A DNA stretch of 5,977 nucleotides from Sulfuricurvum sp. (GTDB lineage Bacteria; Campylobacterota; Campylobacteria; Campylobacterales; Sulfurimonadaceae): the NCBI GenBank assembly GCA_014764075.1, contig JACXUE010000076.1, positions 1 to 5,977 of the forward strand, given 5' to 3'. The translations under genes and the position numbers were made by a program. Every line of letters begins with the position of its first letter. Position 1 is the stretch's first letter. Below, in pieces: positions 1 to 5,572 of this stretch. The notes beneath the pieces were generated by a model. It was not told the DNA's origin and did no database searches. It saw nothing but the letters and a program-made list of their open reading frames with translations.

Positions 1-965
1 TTATCATCGTCGGTGATGATGCCCAACTCCCCCCTATCGGATCAGGTAATCCCCTCAGCGATGCGATTGCTCTCCATCTTGCCCCCACCGTGATGCTCAC
101 GCGCATCTACCGTCAGCGCGACGATCTCTCACTCGCTCTCATCGCCAACGACGTACGTCGCGGAATCATCCCCGATTACAGTGCCAATTATGAAGATTTT
201 GTGTTTGAGGGGATCAATCTGCCCGATCGCGCCACCCTCAAACGAACCCTTTCACCCTCTGAATTTGAGGAGAGTATCCAAACCCTCAATCAACACATCC
301 TCGCACGGATCGCCGAAGTGACGCTGGAGCATCTCCCAACCTCCCGAGGATATCTCAACGCCAAAGAGCTCCGAAACTATTTGGGAGCGTTTCAAGTGAT
401 CTCGCCAATGCGGGGGAATCTGCTGGGGGTTGATAATCTCAATACGGTACTCCAAGGGTATTTCAACCCAAACCCTAAAAAAAAGATCAATGTGCGTGAT
501 GGGGAATTGCGGTTGATGGACAAAGTGGTCCACACCAAAAACGACAATCTCCCCTCCTACACCCCCGATGAGTTTAAAAACGGTTCAGAACCCAGCGAGC
601 GTCGGATCTTCAACGGGATGTGCGGGATTATTTTCAAAATCGATGAGGACGACGAGTTGTGTTTTGTCTATTACCCTACCGAAGAGGTAATTGTCCGCTA
701 CCCCCATGAGGGGATACGTGAGTATCTCAATCTCTCTTATGCCCTCAGCATCCACAAGGTGCAAGGGATGGAGTACGATACGGTAGTATGTGTCATAAGT
801 TTTTCACACATGATCATGCTCAATACCAAACTCCTCTACACTGCATTGACGAGGGCAAAGAAAAAATGTATCGTCGTCGGAGAAAAAGGGGCGTTTGAAG
901 TAGCTTGCAAACGATTGGAACATACTAATCGTACAACCGTTATGAGAGAACTAAGTAAAGGATAA
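1..965 (+). CDS. RecD-like ATP-dependent DNA helicase, C-terminal part (5' end outside window)
   Basis: This is the C-terminal 320 residues of a superfamily 1B (RecD/RecD2/TraA-like) helicase, a DNA-dependent ATPase that unwinds duplex DNA in the cytoplasm. The reading frame is open from base 3 and has no start in the window, so the N-terminus and the Walker A and B motifs lie to the left. Visible motifs are motif III (GDDAQLPPIGSGNPL, residues 4-18), the motif IV arginine region (LTRIYRQ, 31-37), the conserved QVISPMRGNLLGVDNLN stretch in the middle, an SH3-like beta segment (GELRLMDKVV to FNGMCGIIFKI), motif V (YALSIHKVQGMEYDTVV) and motif VI (LLYTALTRAKKKCIVVG). The last two belong to the UvrD_C_2 domain. 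The order and content fit RecD2-type proteins, but without the N-terminus a stand-alone RecD2 cannot be separated from a related AAA helicase. The TAA stop is at 963-965. It is probably unrelated to the next gene, which has its own promoter. The family call is firm; the subfamily is less so. Confidence 0.9.
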   Translation, partial: IIVGDDAQLPPIGSGNPLSDAIALHLAPTVMLTRIYRQRDDLSLALIANDVRRGIIPDYSANYEDFVFEGINLPDRATLKRTLSPSEFEESIQTLNQHILARIAEVTLEHLPTSRGYLNAKELRNYLGAFQVISPMRGNLLGVDNLNTVLQGYFNPNPKKKINVRDGELRLMDKVVHTKNDNLPSYTPDEFKNGSEPSERRIFNGMCGIIFKIDEDDELCFVYYPTEEVIVRYPHEGIREYLNLSYALSIHKVQGMEYDTVVCVISFSHMIMLNTKLLYTALTRAKKKCIVVGEKGAFEVACKRLEHTNRTTVMRELSKG

Positions 966-970
966 AAATT

Positions 971-1026
971 TTCTTTTAGTAAAAGTACGCTACAATTATC
1001 CATTCCAAGTCCATACTTCACAAGGA
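971..1026 (+). promoter_or_regulatory. Candidate promoter and ribosome binding site of the cytochrome c peroxidase gene
   Basis: The 67-base gap before the peroxidase is AT-rich. It contains gcTACAATt, with the hexamer at 991-996, which matches the extended -10 element of campylobacterial sigma-70 promoters. These typically show AT-rich periodic tracts (here about 964-985) in place of a conserved -35 box. A small inverted repeat, CTTTT-agt-AAAAG, lies just upstream at 973-985. A good Shine-Dalgarno sequence, AAGGA (1022-1026), sits six bases before the ATG at 1033. The start site itself is not observable. I saw no convincing Fur, PerR or FNR/CRP operator. Confidence 0.55.
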
Positions 1027-1032
1027 TTCCCC

Positions 1033-2052
1033 ATGAAAACATTGATGATTTCAGCACTTCTCGCTTCAAGCATGATGGGTGCTTCTCTCATCGACGAAGC
1101 CAAAAAAGCGGGTCTAAAACCGATCCCCTCATCGGTCAAAGCGGTAGAAAAACTCACCTCTAATCCGAAAAATCCGACCACTGCAGCAAAAGTTGAGTTG
1201 GGAAAAAAACTCTATTTCGATCCCCGTCTCTCCAAAAGCGGTTTAATCAGCTGTAACAGTTGTCACAACCTTGCCATCGGCGGAAGTGACGGCATGAGCG
1301 CGGCAATCGGGCATAAATGGACAGCCAACCCGCACCACTTGAGTTCTCCAACTGTCTATAACGCCGTATTCTACAGCCAACAATTTTGGGATGGACGCTC
1401 TGCGCACCTCGAAGACCAAGCCCAAGGTCCTATACAAGCTGCTCCTGAAATGGCAGCCTCTAAAGAGTTTGTAGAGGGCGTTGTTAACTCGATCCCTGCG
1501 TATGTAAAAGCGTTCCAAAAAGCATACGGCAAAGATGTCAAAATCGATTTAACCAAAGTGGCCGATACAATTGCGGTGTTTGAACGTACGCTGGTGACTC
1601 CATCACGATATGATGATTTCCTAAACGGAAAGCAAAATGCCCTCACCAAAGCAGAGCAAAAAGGGTTAAAAACCTTTATCGACAAAGGGTGTACTACGTG
1701 TCACAACGATATCGCTCTTGGCGGAACAATGAATCCGTTTAACGTCACTGCACAATACAAACACATGAACGTGGGAGATTTCAAAGGGGATGCCAACGGT
1801 ATGGTACGTGTACCGACACTCCGTAACGTCACCGAAACCGCTCCCTATTTCCACAACGGACAAATTGCAACCCTTAGCGAAGCAATCAAAGAGATGGGTC
1901 GTATCCAACTCGGTATCAATTTGAATGACAAAGAGACCGAAGAGATCGAAACATTCCTCAAAGCGTTAGAGGGCAAAAAACCGACGATCATTTATCCAAT
2001 GTTGCCAGCATCTACCGCTAAAACACCGAAAGTGGATGTTGTCAATCCATAA
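1033..2052 (+). CDS. ccpA: Periplasmic di-heme cytochrome c peroxidase
   Basis: The enzyme reduces hydrogen peroxide to water with electrons from periplasmic c-type cytochromes, so it protects a microaerobic or anaerobic cell or acts as a peroxide respiratory terminus. The 339-residue length is normal for the bacterial CcpA/MacA family. Residues 1-17 form a short Sec signal peptide, probably cut after SMMGA. Two c-type heme sites are visible: CNSCH (74-78), the N-terminal peroxidatic heme, and CTTCH (220-224), the electron-transfer heme. Other family landmarks are IGHKW with His94 as likely distal ligand of the first heme, SPTVYNAVF (105-113), QFWDGR (117-122), VPTLRNV (260-266), PYFHNG (271-276) and EMGRIQLG (287-294), with Met288 as the likely axial ligand of the second heme. 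The short tail after residue 315 contains YPMLPAS. The ATG at 1033 has AAGGA six bases upstream and places the signal peptide correctly. The gene has its own promoter and is followed by hairpins, so it is probably monocistronic. The family is certain; the physiological electron donor is unknown. Confidence 0.96.
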   Translation: MKTLMISALLASSMMGASLIDEAKKAGLKPIPSSVKAVEKLTSNPKNPTTAAKVELGKKLYFDPRLSKSGLISCNSCHNLAIGGSDGMSAAIGHKWTANPHHLSSPTVYNAVFYSQQFWDGRSAHLEDQAQGPIQAAPEMAASKEFVEGVVNSIPAYVKAFQKAYGKDVKIDLTKVADTIAVFERTLVTPSRYDDFLNGKQNALTKAEQKGLKTFIDKGCTTCHNDIALGGTMNPFNVTAQYKHMNVGDFKGDANGMVRVPTLRNVTETAPYFHNGQIATLSEAIKEMGRIQLGINLNDKETEEIETFLKALEGKKPTIIYPMLPASTAKTPKVDVVNP

Positions 2053-2057
2053 TTCAA

Positions 2058-2091
2058 AACGCCACCGGAATAGATCTCAAGTGGCTACGTT
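2058..2091 (+). other. Possible RNA hairpin just after the peroxidase gene
   Basis: GCCAC (2061-2065) and GTGGC (2081-2085) are perfect inverted copies around a 15-base loop. AAC (2058-2060) and GTT (2089-2091) could extend the stem across a three-base bulge. Five to eight pairs with a large loop is weak evidence alone. It is listed because two further hairpins follow immediately, so the peroxidase mRNA tail may be a compact structured 3' region. Confidence 0.25.
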
Positions 2092-2096
2092 AACAC

Positions 2097-2121
2097 TGGG
2101 TTTCGCTTGGCGCGAAACCCA
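2097..2121. terminator. Strong 10-bp hairpin between convergent genes
   Basis: TGGGTTTCGC (2097-2106) pairs perfectly with GCGAAACCCA (2112-2121) around the five-base loop TTGGC. The stem is perfect and so also forms in RNA read from the minus strand. It has no T-run directly after it on either strand. It may help stop or stabilise transcripts from the convergent peroxidase and transpeptidase genes, but it is not a textbook intrinsic terminator on its own. Confidence 0.55.
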
Positions 2122-2123
2122 CA

Positions 2124-2142
2124 CGCAGCAACTGCGCTTTTT
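2124..2142 (+). terminator. Rho-independent terminator-like hairpin with T-run for the peroxidase gene
   Basis: CGCAG (2124-2128) and CTGCG (2132-2136) form a short stem with a CAA loop, followed after one C by TTTTT (2138-2142). The stem is only five pairs, but it is GC-rich, has a U-tract, and lies two bases after the stronger hairpin at 2097-2121, so the two may act in tandem. It is oriented to end the plus-strand peroxidase transcript about 90 bases after its stop codon. Confidence 0.6.
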
Positions 2143-2151
2143 GCTTCACAC

Positions 2152-2835
2152 TTATTGACACTCTATCCCCTTATACTCTTTTTGATATTTCCCGCATTCA
2201 CTCTTTGGTATTTGCAAAATATGGGGTTTTTTGGAGCCGTCCAGCCACTCCAAAAACGTTTTTAACGCGTTCTCATCCATCGCCGTACACCCCGATGTCG
2301 GACGTTTATCACTATGGTTGAGATGGATGAATATGCACGAACCGCGCCCCCTCTGCGCACTGTCGTTGTAACCGATTACCGCACCGTATCGGTACACACC
2401 ATCGCTTCGGCGCATCGCTTCATAACTCTGCGGGAGACTATTTTTGTCAAAAATACGGAGAATTTTATTGTAACGGCTATCGTTTACGTCATCGATGCAG
2501 TAGAGATTCTCATCGGCATACCAATACGGGAGTTTGTAGCTACTGTTTTGATCGTAACCGAATATGGAAGTAATCGGATACACCCCTGCCGGCGATCTCC
2601 CATCCCCCTCATTTTTCAGCGGTTGCTTAAATGCGGCGTATCCCAAACCGCTCCTTCCCAGTGTTACGGGGATTTTTTCCCCTATTTTGTTCCAACGGTC
2701 GGTTTTCTCATACCGCTGCATCTGGGCTGTCGTGGCATTGAGCTCATCAGAGACTACCACCGCCATTTGCTCATGTGCGTACAAAGGATGAAACATACAG
2801 GCTAGAGCTATCGATAGAGTAATTTTCAACATCAT
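2152..2835 (-). CDS. Exported YkuD-type L,D-transpeptidase-like protein
   Basis: The 227-residue product is predicted to act on peptidoglycan in the periplasm. YkuD-fold enzymes make 3-3 cross-links or exchange or trim stem-peptide ends through a catalytic cysteine. Residues 1-20 form a signal peptide ending in PLYA, before HEQ. Landmarks are KNEGDGRSPAGVYPI (74-88), typical of the subgroup with an EGDG-x-[ST]-P-x-G segment, and the catalytic region IFIHLNHSDKRPTSGCTAM (168-186), containing His171, Ser181, Gly182 and the nucleophile Cys183. No LysM or other wall-binding domain is seen, so it is a minimal catalytic unit. The mature protein has four further cysteines (113, 167, 214, 226) that could form disulfides. 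Helicobacter Csd6 is a YkuD-fold carboxypeptidase, so trimming rather than cross-linking cannot be excluded. Two successive ATGs (2835 and 2832, minus strand) are possible starts after a purine-rich AAGAAAAAG; the first is used here. It converges on the peroxidase and diverges from the acetyltransferase. Confidence 0.88.
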   Translation of the reverse strand: MMLKITLSIALACMFHPLYAHEQMAVVVSDELNATTAQMQRYEKTDRWNKIGEKIPVTLGRSGLGYAAFKQPLKNEGDGRSPAGVYPITSIFGYDQNSSYKLPYWYADENLYCIDDVNDSRYNKILRIFDKNSLPQSYEAMRRSDGVYRYGAVIGYNDSAQRGRGSCIFIHLNHSDKRPTSGCTAMDENALKTFLEWLDGSKKPHILQIPKSECGKYQKEYKGIECQ

Positions 2836-2900
2836 CTTTTTCTTAGTTTATTTTAAAGTTAGGTAGTATAGCATATTGAAAATTCCAAAGTGAGGCGCGG
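2836..2900. promoter_or_regulatory. Divergent promoter region between the transpeptidase and acetyltransferase genes
   Basis: This 65-base AT-rich spacer separates two divergent starts. On the minus strand, gcTATACT (hexamer covering 2870-2865) is a good -10 element, about 30 bases before the transpeptidase start. On the plus strand, TAGTAT (2864-2869) is a weaker -10 candidate covering nearly the same bases, which would make the two promoters compete. A GAGG Shine-Dalgarno motif (2892-2895) lies five bases before the acetyltransferase ATG at 2901. The minus-strand call is moderate and the plus-strand one weak. Confidence 0.45.
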
Positions 2901-3524
2901 ATGGCAATAACGATTCGTAAAGCATCAGAGGCGGATATAGATATTGTTGCCCGAGCACTTTTGGAGGGTTCTCGTGCGGGTAAAAGAATCGGGCTGTTTG
3001 ATCTTGTGTTCAACACCTCCGATCCTGATGAGCTTTTGACTTTGCTCAAAAAACTCCCCCTAACCGCCACCAAAAGTTATTGTCATTATTCCAATTTTTT
3101 CATTGCCGTTGCCAACGGAGAGAGCGTAGGGACAATCTGCGGCTATGAGCCCCGTATCGCTACCCATGAGATCTTTTCAAAAGCACTCGAAGAGTTAGGT
3201 TTTGATGAGAGCTATCACGAAAGGATTGCCGCCCATCTCTTGTGCGAAGGGGAAGTGGATAATAAAACGTTCGTCCTCGATTTTATGTTTGTCAAAAACG
3301 GCTACAAAAGCATCGACGTGTATAAAGAACTCGTCGGCAAAAGCATGCTCACTGCACGCCTCAAAGGGTATCGCAAAGTCCAAACCTCCGTTGAGATAGG
3401 TTCTGTTGAAACGGAGATGATCTATAAAAAGCTAGGCTTTGAAGTAGTAGACGAAAAACGGAGCGAATACTACAGTGAACAATTCGATCGAGTCGGAATC
3501 ATGCGGCTGCAAATGACTCTATAA
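2901..3524 (+). CDS. GNAT-fold N-acetyltransferase family protein
   Basis: This is a 207-residue cytoplasmic protein of the GCN5-related acetyltransferase fold, which transfers an acetyl group from acetyl-CoA to an amine; the substrate cannot be told. The N-terminus, AITIRKASEADIDIVARAL (2-20), is the usual first strand and helix of GNAT proteins. FFIAVANGESVGTICGYE (66-83) matches strands 2-3. LDFMFVKNGYKSIDVYKELVGKSML (126-150) occupies the acetyl-CoA motif A position, and IYKKLGFEVVDEKRSEYY (174-191) is a typical C-terminal motif B with the KLGF turn. The motif A segment lacks the classical [RQ]-x-x-G-x-[GA] pyrophosphate loop, so binding may be altered. An insert of about 40 residues (roughly 84-125) separates strands 3 and 4. 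The ATG at 2901 has GAGG five bases upstream. It leads a plus-strand cluster, with the antiporter starting 9 or 24 bases after its stop. Fold confidence is good; function is unknown. Confidence 0.82.
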   Translation: MAITIRKASEADIDIVARALLEGSRAGKRIGLFDLVFNTSDPDELLTLLKKLPLTATKSYCHYSNFFIAVANGESVGTICGYEPRIATHEIFSKALEELGFDESYHERIAAHLLCEGEVDNKTFVLDFMFVKNGYKSIDVYKELVGKSMLTARLKGYRKVQTSVEIGSVETEMIYKKLGFEVVDEKRSEYYSEQFDRVGIMRLQMTL

Positions 3525-3527
3525 GGA
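3523..3527 (+). promoter_or_regulatory. Ribosome binding site that questions the start of the antiporter gene
   Basis: AAGGA overlaps the TAA stop of the acetyltransferase gene (3522-3524). It lies 21 bases before the first standard in-frame start, TTG at 3549, which is too far for normal initiation. It is six bases before an in-frame ATC at 3534, the ideal spacing. No other Shine-Dalgarno-like sequence is seen directly before the TTG. See the finding on this start. Confidence 0.5.
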
Positions 3528-3548
3528 TACCCTATCGAATACGGTCCA

Positions 3549-4907
3549 TTGAGTTTACTCCCCCCTCTTATCGCAATCCTACTTGCCCTTTTGAGTCGAT
3601 CGGTTTTTTTGGCATTAGCGATTGCGATTATTGTGGGTGAGTTTATCATCGCCGATTTTCATCCCTTGGACGCCCTCATCCTCTTTGCGGAACGACTTGG
3701 AGGACTGTTGAGTGAGTTATGGGTACTCAAAACCCTTGCATTTGCGGTTATGGTAGGATCGGTCATGACGCTAATCGAGCGTAGCGGCGGAATCGGGGCA
3801 TTGGTTTATGAGCTGAGCATCAAACGCTCACTCGTCTCCAACAAACGTCAAGCCCTCATCCCAAGCTTTATCGCCGGAATCGTTATTTTTATCGAATCCT
3901 CCATCACCTCCCTCGTCGCCGGAGCAATCGGAAAACCGTTTTGCGACCGATACGGCATTTCTCGTGCCAAACTCGCTTTTGTGTGCGACTCCACCTCCGC
4001 ACCCGTCTGCTCCATCATCGCTATCAACGGTTGGGGGGCGCTGCTCCTCGGTCTAATCGGAGGGCAAATTGCTGCGGGATTGATTGCGGGCGAAAGTGCC
4101 GCATGGCTAATCCAATCGATTGCGTACAATTTTTACGCCTACGTTGCCCTCATTGTCACGTTCATCGTCATTTGGTACGAAATCGACATCGGTCCGATGC
4201 GCCACTCTCTATCCCAAAATGAGACGATAGCGATCGAAGAGAACCGCCGAAATCTCGGTCTCTTCCTTTGGCCGATACTCTGGATGATCGGTGGCGTCGT
4301 CGGATTTATGCTCCTCACCGGCGAGGGGAATCTTCTCAAAGGCTCAGGATCGAGTTCCATTTTTTACTCCCTTGCCCTCACACTACTCTTGATGTGGATC
4401 CATTACCGCGTTCAAGGAGCTATGAATACCCTAGAGTTTTTTCATGCCGCTTTGAGAGGCGCAAAAGAGCTCACCCCGATCGCACTTATCCTCCTTTTTG
4501 CCTTTGCCATCGGAGGGGTGAGTTCGGATATGGAGGTGGGGCGTTATCTTGCCGGCTTTATCGGCGATTACCTCCCCTCGGCATATTTGGCTGGGGCAAT
4601 TTTTATCCTTGCAGCCATTATCGCTTTTGCAACAGGGACGAGTTGGGGGACGTTTAGCATTATGCTCCCGATCGCCGTCCCTCTTGCCGTCGGTCTGAAT
4701 GCTCCGGTCGCTCTAGCGATGGGAGCGGTGATTTCAGGAGGCGTTTTCGGCGATCACTGCTCCCCCATTTCCGACACCACCATCATCTCTTCGATGGCCA
4801 GCGGATGTGACGTAGGCGAACATGTTCGCACCCAACTCCCCTATGCCCTTATTTCAGCCCTAATCACGTTTGCCCTATTTATTGTAGCGGGAGTTGTGCT
4901 GACATGA
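3549..4907 (+). CDS. nhaC: NhaC-family Na+/H+ antiporter (start uncertain: TTG 3549 or ATC 3534)
   Basis: This inner-membrane secondary transporter of the NhaC family (COG1757) exchanges cytoplasmic Na+ (or another cation or organic anion; MleN-type relatives move malate and lactate) against protons. The 452 residues consist largely of hydrophobic helices. There are long segments at about 3-35, 60-77, 102-128, 150-181, 190-210, 238-257, 268-285, 308-324, 342-362, 368-398 and 430-451, so about 11-12 membrane spans. Family signatures are CDSTSAPVCSIIAINGWGA (146-164), FATGTSWGTFSIMLPIA (360-376) and GGVFGDHCSPISDTTIISS (397-415), the last two being the most conserved part of the ion pathway. 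The C-terminal region from 416 (MASGCDVGEHVRTQLPYA) is also typical. The 4907 TGA overlaps the start of the response regulator by four bases (ATGA), implying translational coupling. Upstream in frame, an ATC at 3534 with a better-placed ribosome site would add five residues. The family is firm; the transported ion is inferred. Confidence 0.93.
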   Translation: MSLLPPLIAILLALLSRSVFLALAIAIIVGEFIIADFHPLDALILFAERLGGLLSELWVLKTLAFAVMVGSVMTLIERSGGIGALVYELSIKRSLVSNKRQALIPSFIAGIVIFIESSITSLVAGAIGKPFCDRYGISRAKLAFVCDSTSAPVCSIIAINGWGALLLGLIGGQIAAGLIAGESAAWLIQSIAYNFYAYVALIVTFIVIWYEIDIGPMRHSLSQNETIAIEENRRNLGLFLWPILWMIGGVVGFMLLTGEGNLLKGSGSSSIFYSLALTLLLMWIHYRVQGAMNTLEFFHAALRGAKELTPIALILLFAFAIGGVSSDMEVGRYLAGFIGDYLPSAYLAGAIFILAAIIAFATGTSWGTFSIMLPIAVPLAVGLNAPVALAMGAVISGGVFGDHCSPISDTTIISSMASGCDVGEHVRTQLPYALISALITFALFIVAGVVLT

Positions 4908-5572
4908 TTAAAACCAAACTCTTATTGCTCGAAGACGATCCCAACCTCTCGGAAAGTGTGAGCGAATACCTCGAAGATCAAGGGTATGAGGTGGTCTGCG
5001 TCTACGATGCCTCATCGGCGGAAGATGCTCTTTATGAGCAGCGATTCGATCTATTGCTGCTCGATGTCAATGTCCCCGGTGGGGACGGTTTTTCCCTCCT
5101 CAAAACAAGCCGTGAAGAAGGGAACGCAACCCCCGCGATTTTCATCACCTCACGCAACGCCATGAGCGATGTCGAAGAGGGATTTGAGAGCGGCGGGGAC
5201 GATTATATCCGCAAACCGTTCGCGCTCAAAGAGCTTTTATTGCGGATTCAAACGATCCTAAAACGGAACTTTTACCATAACCCCAATAGCACCCTAACAC
5301 TCGGCGAGGGGATCACCTACGATGTCGACAATCAACTCCTCACCATCAACGGCGTTGTCCAAAGCCTCCAGCTCAAAGAGCACAAGCTCCTCAAACTCTT
5401 TATCCAACACCGCAATGAGCTTTTAGCGCACGACGTCATCATAGAGCATCTGTGGGATTATGATGAAACCCCCAGCGACGGTAGTCTGCGCACCTACATC
5501 AAAACCCTCCGCAAACTCCTCGGAAAGGATGCTATTGTCAGCCACAAACGCCTCGGGTATCAATTTCGCTAA
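4904..5572 (+). CDS. OmpR/PhoB-family two-component response regulator
   Basis: This is a 222-residue cytoplasmic transcription factor switched by phosphorylation. Residues 4-120 form the receiver domain: acidic pocket Glu10-Asp11-Asp12, phospho-acceptor Asp54 in LLLLDVNVPGGDG (50-62), switch Thr82 in FITSR, and conserved Lys104 in YIRKPF. Residues about 128-222 form the winged-helix OmpR-type DNA-binding domain, with LQLKEHKLLKLFIQHRNELL (155-174) leading to the recognition region SDGSLRTYIKTLRKLLG (191-207) and the wing IVSHKRLGYQF at the end. All phosphorylation residues are present, so the protein should be active. The ATG at 4904 lies in the ATGA overlap with the antiporter stop. The histidine kinase begins inside its 3' end in another frame. 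No gene name can be assigned from sequence alone; the antiporter operon itself is a plausible target. Confidence 0.96.
   Translation: MIKTKLLLLEDDPNLSESVSEYLEDQGYEVVCVYDASSAEDALYEQRFDLLLLDVNVPGGDGFSLLKTSREEGNATPAIFITSRNAMSDVEEGFESGGDDYIRKPFALKELLLRIQTILKRNFYHNPNSTLTLGEGITYDVDNQLLTINGVVQSLQLKEHKLLKLFIQHRNELLAHDVIIEHLWDYDETPSDGSLRTYIKTLRKLLGKDAIVSHKRLGYQFR
5524..5529 (+). promoter_or_regulatory. Ribosome binding site inside the response regulator gene for the histidine kinase
   Basis: AAAGGA lies within the last codons of the response regulator. It is directly against an ATG at 5529, too close for that start, but five bases before an in-frame TTG at 5535. This spacing favours TTG 5535, although GGA at 5522-5524 could weakly serve the ATG. 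The two starts differ by only two residues. Confidence 0.45.

Noticed and set aside
973..985. CTTTT-agt-AAAAG inverted repeat as terminator of the helicase gene
   Set aside because: It is all A/T apart from the end pair, has no following T-run, and sits in the AT-rich part of the peroxidase promoter. It is more likely part of the promoter than a terminator.
966..1032. Peroxide- or iron-responsive (PerR/Fur) operator before the peroxidase
   Set aside because: I looked for a TTATAAT-type inverted repeat and found none good enough; only the -10 element and the ribosome site are supported.
2314..2805. 163-residue open frame on the plus strand opposite the transpeptidase gene
   Set aside because: It lies wholly antisense to a gene with a signal peptide and a full YkuD catalytic motif. 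It has no ribosome site or recognisable domain, so it is a shadow frame.
3941..4657. Plus-strand alternative frames inside the antiporter gene (93 and 129 residues)
   Set aside because: They are Arg/His/Cys-rich, low-quality translations in another frame of a clear membrane transporter, with no initiation signals.
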